DNA of 50,191 nt from Lachnospiraceae bacterium (GTDB lineage Bacteria; Bacillota; Clostridia; Lachnospirales; Lachnospiraceae), in the NCBI GenBank assembly GCA_021201095.1, contig JAJQFO010000219.1, positions 1-50,191 of the forward strand. The letters run 5' to 3'. The position numbers and the translations under genes were made by a program. Each line of letters begins with the position of its first letter. The stretch's first letter is position 1. The notes under the pieces were generated by a model that did no database searches, was not told where the DNA came from, and saw only the letters and a list, made by a program, of their open reading frames with translations. This document shows, piece after piece, positions 8,426 through 14,936 of the stretch.

Positions 8426-9661
8426 TTATTTTACATATTTTTTTAACAGCAGCGTCGCATTGTGACCGCCAAATCCAAGGGAGTTGCTGATGCAGGCGGT
8501 GACTTCCCGCTCTACGCCTTCCGGCGTGTAGTTCAGATCCATCTCTTCTTCCGCTTCACGGAATCCCGCTGTCGCATGGATGTATCCTTCCTCAATCGTC
8601 TTTACACAGGCTACCGCCTCCAGGCCGCCGGCAGCGCCCAGACAATGCCCGATCATGGATTTGGTAGAGCTGATGTTCAGCTGATAAGCCGCCTCACCGA
8701 ACGCTGCCTTGATCGCCCGGGTCTCACAGAGATCGTTCAGGTGTGTTGCCGTGCCGTGTGCATTGACGTATTGAATTTCGTCCGGAGCAAGGTGCGCCTC
8801 TTCCATGGCAAGCTTCATCGCGCGCGCCGCGCCTTCTCCGGTCTCCACCGGGGAAGTGATGTGGTAGGCATCGCTGGTGGCGCCGTATCCAGCCACCTCC
8901 GCGTAAATCTTCGCGCCGCGCTTCTGCGCGTGGGAAAGCTCCTCGAGAACCAGCACACCGGCACCCTCGCCCATGACAAAGCCGCTCCGGTCCTTGTCAA
9001 ACGGAAGCGAAGCCCGCAGCGGATCGGTTTCCTTGCTCAACGCAGTCAATGCGGTAAAACCTGCGACGCCTGTCGGGCAGATCGCTGCCTCGGTGCCTCC
9101 GGCAACCATGACATCCGCGTCGCCGACCTGAATCGAGCGGTAAGCTTCCCCGATCGAATGAGTACCGGACGCGCATGCAGTCACGACGTTGATGTTTTTC
9201 CCCTTCAGGCCAAAATGGATGCCGACATTTCCGGCTGCCATATTGGAAATCATGAGCGGCACAAACAGGGTCGGCACTCTGCCCGGACCTTTTTCCATCA
9301 GCTTGGTGTGCGCCTGCTCAAAGATCTGCAGGCTGCCAATACCGCTGCCGATAGAAACGCCTGTCCTCCAGCTTTCTTCCTCTGTCAGATCTGCGATCCC
9401 GGCCTGGGAGAGTGCCTCGGCAGCTGCTGCCACTGCGAACTGGCTGAACAGCTCCATACGGCGGGTCTCTTTTACATCCATCACTGTACGCGGATCAAAA
9501 TCCTTTACCTCAGCCGCCAGTGTTGCTTTATATCCTTCCGTATCAAAATGAGTGATCGGCGCGATCCCTACTTTTTTCGCTTTCAGGCTTTCCCAGAAGG
9601 TTTCTGCCGAATTCCCGACCGGGGATATTACGCCCATACCTGTCACTACGACTCTTCTCAT
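8426..9661 (-). CDS. fabF: Beta-ketoacyl-ACP synthase II
   Basis: A 411-residue condensing enzyme that elongates acyl-ACP with malonyl-ACP. The Cys-His-His triad is visible: Cys163 (TACASGTHSIGEAYRS), His302 (VNAHGTATHLND) and His339 (KSMIGHCLGAAGG). I chose ATG 9661 (MRRVVVTGMGVISPVGN) because family members begin here. Longer in-frame starts add a basic, non-conserved extension. It is separated from fabG by about 390 bp of repeats, but orientation and function suggest one transcript. Confidence 0.96.
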   Translation of the reverse strand: MRRVVVTGMGVISPVGNSAETFWESLKAKKVGIAPITHFDTEGYKATLAAEVKDFDPRTVMDVKETRRMELFSQFAVAAAAEALSQAGIADLTEEESWRTGVSIGSGIGSLQIFEQAHTKLMEKGPGRVPTLFVPLMISNMAAGNVGIHFGLKGKNINVVTACASGTHSIGEAYRSIQVGDADVMVAGGTEAAICPTGVAGFTALTALSKETDPLRASLPFDKDRSGFVMGEGAGVLVLEELSHAQKRGAKIYAEVAGYGATSDAYHITSPVETGEGAARAMKLAMEEAHLAPDEIQYVNAHGTATHLNDLCETRAIKAAFGEAAYQLNISSTKSMIGHCLGAAGGLEAVACVKTIEEGYIHATAGFREAEEEMDLNYTPEGVEREVTACISNSLGFGGHNATLLLKKYVK

Positions 9662-9791
9662 TCTTTCATCGTGTCCTTTCTCTCTTCTGTCAATGCCACG
9701 CAAGCCGCGGCGGCTATCTGTTTTCCTCCGGTTCTCCGCTTCTCTCTGGTCAGCGTTCCTCTGATATCATGAATTCCTCCGGATCTTGTCT

Positions 9792-9915
9792 CTCTGCTTG
9801 ATGAGAATCCTGCGGTTTTCTCCGAACCGTGTCCCTCTGCTCGATGAGAATCCTGCGGTTTTCTCCGGACCGTGGCCCTCTGCCTGATGAGAATCCTGCG
9901 GATTCCTTCGTGACA
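9792..9915 (-). repeat. 43-bp minisatellite
   Basis: Units start at 9792, 9835 and 9878, an exact 43-bp period; the last copy is degenerate. The core is CTCTGCTTGATGAGAATCCT followed by GCGGTTTTCTCCGGACCGTG. It lies within the fab cluster between fabG and fabF. Confidence 0.88.
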
Positions 9916-9963
9916 TGCCCTTCCTCTTTATTATAATACTACAAGTCACTGGCACTCAGAGCT

Positions 9964-10049
9964 CCGCTTCGCTCCGGTCGGCGCCTGCGTCCTCGATTTT
10001 CTGCGAAAACCGGGACATAAAACGCATGTCACTGACACGCAGCGCCCTG
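9964..10049 (-). repeat. Structured repeat family I, third copy
   Basis: Read on the minus strand: GGCGCT, an inner hairpin GCGTGTC-AGT-GACATGC (one G:U pair), CGTTTT, an extra hairpin with TTTTCGCAGAAAA, then AGGCGCC and the family tail GACCGGAGCGAAGCGGAG. The order matches copies at 8-58 and 69-121, with an added internal segment. Confidence 0.65.
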
Positions 10050-10054
10050 GTATG

Positions 10055-10795
10055 TCAGATCCCCATGCCGCCGTCTACGGAAATCACCTGACCGGTGATG
10101 TAGGCCGCGCGGTCGGACGCCAGGAAAGCGACCGCCTCGGCAATGTCCTGCGGGCTGCCGATTTTCCCGAGCGGTATCTGGGTGAGGATGGCTTCCTTCT
10201 GCGCATCGTTTAAGACGGCTGTCATGTCTGTATCTACATAGCCCGGTGCGACTGCATTGACAGTGATCCCGCGGCTGGCCAGCTCTTTGGCCAGGCTTTT
10301 TGTCATGCCAACGACGCCTGCTTTTGCCGCACTGTAGTTGATCTGTCCGGCGTTGCCATGCAGTCCCACGATGGAGGAAATGCTGATGATTCTGCCGGAG
10401 CGTCTGCGCAGCATCTGCTTTGCCGCCAGCTTCATGCAGAAAAAGGTTCCCTTCAGATTCGTATCAATAACGCGGTCAAAATCCTCTGCGCTCATGCGCA
10501 GTGCCAGATTGTCCCTCGTGATACCGGCATTGTTGACCAGAATATCCGGCGCACCGAGCTGTTCCGTCACTTCTTTGAACATTCTCTCGCAGTCTTCCTG
10601 CACGGACACGTCCGCTTTGACAATGATAGCCCGCCGGCCAAGAGCCTGAATCTCCTGCGCCGTTTCCTGTGCTTTTGCCTCGGATCCGCAATAGTTCACC
10701 GCTACGTCCGCGCCGTATCCGGCCAGCGTCAGGGCGATAGCCCGTCCGATGCCTCTGCCCGCGCCCGTCACGAGCGCGATTTTATTTTCTAACAT
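10055..10795 (-). CDS. fabG: 3-oxoacyl-[acyl-carrier-protein] reductase
   Basis: A 246-residue short-chain dehydrogenase that reduces 3-ketoacyl-ACP with NADPH. The cofactor loop is TGAGRGIG (10-17) and NNAG is at 88-91. The catalytic set is Asn113, Ser141, Tyr154 and Lys158 (in NYSAAKAG). The C-terminus AAYITGQVISVDGGMGI is typical. The ATG at 10795 begins MLENKIALVTGAGRG; an upstream in-frame extension is ignored because it crosses repeat DNA. It sits between fabD and fabF on the minus strand. Confidence 0.97.
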   Translation of the reverse strand: MLENKIALVTGAGRGIGRAIALTLAGYGADVAVNYCGSEAKAQETAQEIQALGRRAIIVKADVSVQEDCERMFKEVTEQLGAPDILVNNAGITRDNLALRMSAEDFDRVIDTNLKGTFFCMKLAAKQMLRRRSGRIISISSIVGLHGNAGQINYSAAKAGVVGMTKSLAKELASRGITVNAVAPGYVDTDMTAVLNDAQKEAILTQIPLGKIGSPQDIAEAVAFLASDRAAYITGQVISVDGGMGI

Positions 10796-10944
10796 AGTTT
10801 TCCTTTCCGTCCGGCGTGTTTGCCGCTGTCTGTTTCGATGATACCCAAACAGCAGACATCCGCCCCTTTTTGTTTCCTGTCCGCATCCGGCAAAGCCATC
10901 CGGCGGCAATTTACTGATATACCAAATATAATAATACGCATGCA

Positions 10945-11045
10945 GCACAGCATGGACAGATAGCAGGCCTGTCCTGAACGCGGCACAGTATGGGCAGATA
11001 TCCGACCTGTCCTGAATTGCCGCACTGTTTCACACAGCACGAACA
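10945..11045 (-). repeat. 38-bp minisatellite with TGTCCTGAA boxes
   Basis: GCACAG/GCACTG starts recur at 10945, 10983 and 11022 (period 38-39). TGTCCTGAA occurs at 10970, 11008 and 11062, and the inverse GAACAGGAC at 11041. This fills the 293-bp fabD-fabG gap (10796-11088), which has no convincing ORF. TGTCCTGAA boxes also appear beside repeat family III. Confidence 0.7.
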
Positions 11046-11088
11046 GGACTGCAAATGAGTCTGTCCTGAATAGTTGCAACAATACGAT

Positions 11089-12006
11089 TTACAGCATCGC
11101 AAGCAAGCTCTCCAGATCAGCTGGCTTCTCTACATGCACCGCCGTCACATTGCGGTCGATTTTCTTCGCAAATTTAGTAAGCGTCGTCCCCGGTCCCATT
11201 TCGATAAAGGTATCCGCCCCGGCCGCGATCATGCACTCCACACTCTGCTGCCAGCGCACTGGTGAACACACCTGGCGCCCAAGCAAGGTGCGGATCTCTT
11301 CCGGATCGCTGACGAATCCGCCCGTCACATTCGACACAAACTGAAGCGCCGGCGCCTTAATTTCCTGACCTGCAAGCAGCGCGGCAAGCTTTTCCCCCGC
11401 GCCGGAAAGCATCGGCGAGTGGAACGGTCCGCTCACCACCAGAGGCACTGCCCTCATAGCGCCTGCCTCCAGAAGCTTTGCTGCTGCGGCGTCTACCGCT
11501 GCTTTTTCTCCGGTAATCACCTGCTGCCCCGGACAGTTATAATTTGCTACGCTCACCCTGCCGTCGATCCCGGCGCAAATCTCCTCGATCGCAAGTGGCT
11601 TCCGGCTTAGGATCGCAGTCATCGCACCGCCGGTCGGCACGGCTTCTTCCATATAAATGCCGCGCTGGCAGACGATTTTTGCCGCGTCAGAAACTGTAAA
11701 TGATCCGGCTGCGGTAAGTGCGCAGTACTCGCCAAGGCTTAACCCCGCCGCCATGTCGGCGCGGATGCCGGCCTTCTGTACTGCCGCAAGGATCGCCAGA
11801 GATGCGCACAGAAGCGAAGGCTGCGTATACCTCGTCTGATTGATTTTATCGTTTTCTGTAAAGCAGATTTCTTCGAGTGAATAGCCTGCCGCGTCTGAGG
11901 CCATTTCAAACACCGCGCGGCTTTCCTCGCAGGTATCATAGAACTCCCGCGCCATGCCCACGACCTGTGCGCCCTGGCCGGGAAATACAAATGCAATTTT
12001 TCCCAT
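11089..12006 (-). CDS. fabD: Malonyl-CoA:ACP transacylase
   Basis: A 305-residue enzyme that loads malonyl groups onto acyl carrier protein. The N-terminal VFPGQGAQVVGM and the nucleophile motif GLSLGEY (Ser90) with His196 in GPFHSP give the Ser-His pair. Gln11 belongs to the oxyanion region. The C-terminal EMGPGTTLTKFAKKI is typical. The ATG follows GAGGAGAG. A 151-bp gap separates it from fabK; that gap contains a hairpin (GCAGACA/TGTCTGC, about 12092-12117) but no gene. Confidence 0.97.
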   Translation of the reverse strand: MGKIAFVFPGQGAQVVGMAREFYDTCEESRAVFEMASDAAGYSLEEICFTENDKINQTRYTQPSLLCASLAILAAVQKAGIRADMAAGLSLGEYCALTAAGSFTVSDAAKIVCQRGIYMEEAVPTGGAMTAILSRKPLAIEEICAGIDGRVSVANYNCPGQQVITGEKAAVDAAAAKLLEAGAMRAVPLVVSGPFHSPMLSGAGEKLAALLAGQEIKAPALQFVSNVTGGFVSDPEEIRTLLGRQVCSPVRWQQSVECMIAAGADTFIEMGPGTTLTKFAKKIDRNVTAVHVEKPADLESLLAML

Positions 12007-12157
12007 GTATCTCTCCTCGAATTTTTGTGCCCGCCATGTAAATTCCGGGCGCGGCGCCCTCTTTCAGGATTGCCGCAGATGAGCCGGCAGACACTCTGAA
12101 AACGATGTCTGCATCTGTCAGTCCCGTCAGAATCTGCAGGCATCCGAATTTCTCCTC

Positions 12158-13084
12158 TCACTGCCTTCCGAGCAGGTGCTCTGCCTGGCTCATGATCTCC
12201 TCGATCATCTCACGGCAGGTCTGCTCCTTATTCACCATACCGGCAATCTGGCCGCACATCATGGAGCCGCCGGTCACATCGCCCTCCTGTACTGCCTTGC
12301 GCAGGGAGCCGACCGTCAGAGTCTCCAGTTCATCAAAGCTGCAGCCTTCCTTTTCCATTGCCAGATATTTACGCGTCATCTGGTTGCGGATCTGGCGGCA
12401 CGGATGTCCCACGGAACGCGCAGTCACGACGGTATCGATATCCTTTGCCTTGAGCACCTGATTTTTATAATTCTGATGGATCACGCATTCCTTTGAGACC
12501 AGGAAGCGGGTCCCCATCTGTACGCCCTGGGCGCCAAGCATCATCGCTGCGGCAAACCCTCTGCCGTCTCCGATGCCTCCGGCCGCGATCACCGGGATCG
12601 TCACGCCGTCCACGACCTGCGGCACCAGCGTCATCGTCGTGCTCTCGCCGATATGGCCGCCCGACTCGCAGCCCTCCGCGATGACCGCGTCCGCGCCGCC
12701 GCGCTGCATCATCTTCGCCAGCGCCACACTCGCCACTACCGGGATCACCTTAATCCCGACGCCCTTCCACTGCTCCATATAGGTGCCCGGATTGCCGGCG
12801 CCTGTCGTGACCACGGCAACCTTTTCCTCCGTGACCACCTGCGCCACCTCCGCGGCAAACGGGCTCAGCAGCATGATATTCACGCCAAAGGGTTTATCTG
12901 TCTTCTCCCTGGTCAGGCGGATCTGCTCGCGCACGTAATCCGCCGGTGCATTGCCGGCCGCGATGATTCCCAGTCCGCCCGCGTTAGAGACTGCGGATGC
13001 AAGGGAGTTTTCTGCCACCCATGCCATCCCGCCCTGAAAGATCGGGTACTGGATCCCCAGTAATTCTGTAATTGCCGTTTTCAT
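12158..13084 (-). CDS. fabK: Enoyl-[acyl-carrier-protein] reductase II (FMN)
   Basis: A 308-residue TIM-barrel flavoprotein that performs the last reduction of each fatty-acid cycle. It carries YPIFQGGMAWV near the N-terminus, SNAGGLGIIAAGN, and the conserved GCESGGHIGE with His144. The phosphate-binding AAGGIGDGRGFAAAMMLGA follows. FabK replaces FabI in many Firmicutes and is unrelated to the SDR-type enoyl reductases. Its ATG overlaps the acpP stop by one base (TAATG), implying translational coupling. Confidence 0.96.
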   Translation of the reverse strand: MKTAITELLGIQYPIFQGGMAWVAENSLASAVSNAGGLGIIAAGNAPADYVREQIRLTREKTDKPFGVNIMLLSPFAAEVAQVVTEEKVAVVTTGAGNPGTYMEQWKGVGIKVIPVVASVALAKMMQRGGADAVIAEGCESGGHIGESTTMTLVPQVVDGVTIPVIAAGGIGDGRGFAAAMMLGAQGVQMGTRFLVSKECVIHQNYKNQVLKAKDIDTVVTARSVGHPCRQIRNQMTRKYLAMEKEGCSFDELETLTVGSLRKAVQEGDVTGGSMMCGQIAGMVNKEQTCREMIEEIMSQAEHLLGRQ

Positions 13085-13317
13085 TAGTCCTCAATTCCTT
13101 TCGCGCTCAGATAATTCACGACTGACTGTACCGTCGTCAGCTGCTCCAGATCCTCGGTCGGGATCTCGATGTCATATTCCTCTTCAAGTGCCATTACCAG
13201 TTCAAAAAGATCGAGAGAATCTGCTCCCAGATCTGCCTTGAAATCGGTCTCCGCACTGACATCCTCCTCGGATACATGAAGCTGCTCCGCTACGATTGCA
13301 ATCAATTTCTCTAACAT
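13084..13317 (-). CDS. acpP: Acyl carrier protein
   Basis: A 77-residue acidic four-helix protein. Ser34 in [10 protein letters not shown] is the 4'-phosphopantetheine attachment site. The length and the acidic helix II ([15 protein letters not shown]) are typical. It is the first gene of the fab cluster; the ATG follows AAGGAG. fabH and a regulator such as fapR or fabT are not present next to it. Confidence 0.97.
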   Translation of the reverse strand: MLEKLIAIVAEQLHVSEEDVSAETDFKADLGADSLDLFELVMALEEEYDIEIPTEDLEQLTTVQSVVNYLSAKGIED

Positions 13318-13359
13318 GATAAAATTCTCCTTTTTATTTAGTATGTTTTATTTATAGTA

Positions 13360-13375
13360 AACGGCACAGGCCGTT
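13360..13375 (-). promoter_or_regulatory. Inverted repeat upstream of acpP
   Basis: AACGGC-ACAG-GCCGTT is a perfect 6+6 inverted repeat about 45 bp before acpP. It is a candidate operator or leader hairpin for the fab operon. I could not identify -35/-10 boxes here with confidence. Confidence 0.35.
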
Positions 13376-13444
13376 GTACTTTTCAAAGCTTCCGGTTCAA
13401 AATCAAATACCCCGATACTTTACAAATTTAAAAAACAGGGAAAA

Positions 13445-13462
13445 ATCTTTTAATTAAAAGAT
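13445..13462 (-). terminator. AT-rich palindrome at the end of the sigma operon
   Basis: ATCTTTTAATTAAAAGAT is a perfect 18-bp palindrome that includes the stop codon of the 13450 gene. On the minus strand it is followed by TTTTT. It may act as a weak terminator or a protein-binding site between the sigma operon and acpP. Confidence 0.4.
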
Positions 13463-13857
13463 GCAGAATGTTTTATGCACACAAACACGACAATCCCTGT
13501 CACTGCGGCAGAGCAGGCCGCCGCAAGCCCGGAGGCCGCCACTACCAGTTTCCAGTTGGAATGAGGACGCCGCCTTGGTTCTGTCCCAAATGCTGCCTCT
13601 GACGCTGTCATCACTTCCATCTGCGGACTCATCCCGTATTCCTTAGCCTTACCTGCTGTGAAAACTTTCTCCAGATCGCATTCCGGAATTTCTGCTTCCG
13701 ATTCCAGAAGAGAAGGACTGATTTCGCAAAGCATATGGATCAGCCAGGCGGAAGTGTCTGATCGTCCGCTGTCTGTTCCTCCCATAATATCCGGCCGTCT
13801 GCTGCCTGTTGTTTTCGATGCGTTCACTTTATCACATTTTTTCTCTGGGGCATTCAT
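13450..13857 (-). CDS. Probable anti-sigma factor, single-TM protein
   Basis: A 135-residue protein with a hydrophilic N-terminal 100 residues and one C-terminal membrane helix (about 103-127, LVVAASGLAAACSAAVTGIV). It has no recognisable catalytic domain or zinc-binding HxxxCxxC anti-sigma motif. Its start overlaps the end of the sigma gene by four bases (ATGA), so the two are translationally coupled. The one-TM topology and pairing suggest it holds the sigma factor at the membrane; that role is inferred from context only. Confidence 0.6.
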   Translation of the reverse strand: MNAPEKKCDKVNASKTTGSRRPDIMGGTDSGRSDTSAWLIHMLCEISPSLLESEAEIPECDLEKVFTAGKAKEYGMSPQMEVMTASEAAFGTEPRRRPHSNWKLVVAASGLAAACSAAVTGIVVFVCIKHSASFN

Positions 13858-14432
13858 TTTGCCACCTCTTTCTCATACCGTTTCCGGATTTTCTTTTTCA
13901 GACGCGATAGTTTGCTATCCACGGCATTTTCCGACATTTCCATCGCCTCCGCGATCTGCCGGGTGCTCTGAAGATAATAAAAACGCCGCAGAACCAGCTC
14001 GCGCTCCTTCTTTTTCAGCTCGCCAAGGACACGCTCCAAAGCCAGCACTTCTTCTTTGCGGATCATGCCCAGCTCCGGATTTGCAGTATAATCGATGTAT
14101 TCCGTCCGCAGAAAATCCTCTTCCCGGGCAGCCTCCATCTCCTGTGCGCCTTCCATTTCCCGGCGCCTGCTGACCTTCCGCAGATAATTCAGCGCCGTAT
14201 TGCGCGTGATCGCTTTCATCCAGGTACGGAAAGAAGCCTTCTCCCAGTCAAACTGAGCCCCATGCGTCCAGATTTTCAGGTACACATCGTTGATGCATTC
14301 CTCAACCTCAGTCTCTGAATCCCCCAGAATCGTCACCGCTATGTACCGGAGCAGCTTCTCATACCGCTCTGCAACCAGCTCTATGCTTTTTTGATCCCGC
14401 TCGCGCAGCAGCGCAACAATATCGTCATCCAT
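13854..14432 (-). CDS. ECF-type RNA polymerase sigma factor
   Basis: A 192-residue protein with region 2 (about 15-90; DVYLKIWTHGAQFDWEKASF is like the -10 recognition helix and linker) and region 4 (about 130-188; LRRFYYLQSTRQIAEAMEMS and a C-terminal basic helix). It belongs to the sigma-70 ECF group. The ATG at 14432 has AGGTG eight bases upstream; a GTG 12 bases earlier is possible but less well placed. A consensus sigma-A-like promoter lies upstream. The coupled downstream gene is probably its anti-sigma factor. Confidence 0.85.
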   Translation of the reverse strand: MDDDIVALLRERDQKSIELVAERYEKLLRYIAVTILGDSETEVEECINDVYLKIWTHGAQFDWEKASFRTWMKAITRNTALNYLRKVSRRREMEGAQEMEAAREEDFLRTEYIDYTANPELGMIRKEEVLALERVLGELKKKERELVLRRFYYLQSTRQIAEAMEMSENAVDSKLSRLKKKIRKRYEKEVAK

Positions 14433-14936
14433 ATACTTATACACCTGATCAGGAAAAATCTTGCAAAAATTTTACCGCGAAATTTGCATGAGTGCAAGAC
14501 ACGAAATAACCAGCTTTTGTATCGCAATGCAATTGCTTTACAGCTTTGTTCTTCAAAGTATAACCGAAGTTTCCCTTTAAGGCAATCCTCTAAATTTTCT
14601 GTTTACACAAATATTCATTTCCGACAAAATAAAGGTCGGCATTCGCGCGGCCATCTCTGCTTTCCGCTTGACCTCCATCTCCTTCTCGACGTTGATTTAC
14701 AGAGGATTCTCTGTAGTTTTTTTCATAAAAGGTTCTTAAGAAATATGGGACATTGCCTTCATCCATATCCGGTTTGCGGGTTTCGGCGCTCTTTGTTGCA
14801 AAGTTCAAACTTCTGTAACTCAACACAAAGAATGATTTGTCCCTTCCCAAATTGCTTTTTATGCGTTACAATCAGGGATATAAAAGGAATGCCACGCGAT
14901 TTAAAATCGCTGCAAAACAAAATCTACGAGGTATTT
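14433..14936. other. Divergent region between sigma operon and mutS2
   Basis: About 500 bp. The left end carries the sigma promoter (14469-14497). No clear promoter for mutS2 was recognised. An 86-codon minus-strand frame at 14590-14850 has no good ribosome binding site or family resemblance, so it is not called. Confidence 0.4.
14469..14497 (-). promoter_or_regulatory. Promoter of the sigma/anti-sigma operon
   Basis: On the minus strand, TTGCAC (14497-14492), a 17-bp spacer and TAAAAT (14474-14469). It resembles a housekeeping rather than an ECF-type promoter, so autoregulation is not evident here. Confidence 0.65.

Larger units (their letters stand above)
9662..10054 (-). other. fabF-fabG spacer filled with repeats
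   Basis: This 393-bp gap has no convincing gene. It holds a 43-bp minisatellite (9792-9915) and a copy of structured repeat family I (9964-10049). A 62-codon minus-strand frame crosses the minisatellite, but the 43-bp period breaks its reading frame each unit and it has no ribosome binding site. Confidence 0.7.

Noticed and set aside
8462-9772. 436-codon plus-strand frame over fabF
   Set aside because: Antisense to an intact FabF with its catalytic triad.
9767-9955. 62-codon minus-strand gene in the fabF-fabG gap
   Set aside because: It runs through a 43-bp minisatellite whose period breaks the frame, so each unit is translated differently. No start signal was seen.
13381-13440. FabT/FapR operator upstream of acpP
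   Set aside because: ATTTGATTTTGAA is only weakly like a FabT half-palindrome and no FapR palindrome is present. Not strong enough to list.
14590-14850. 86-codon minus-strand gene between sigma factor and mutS2
   Set aside because: No ribosome binding site and no recognisable or periodic protein features. It could still be real, but I cannot support it.
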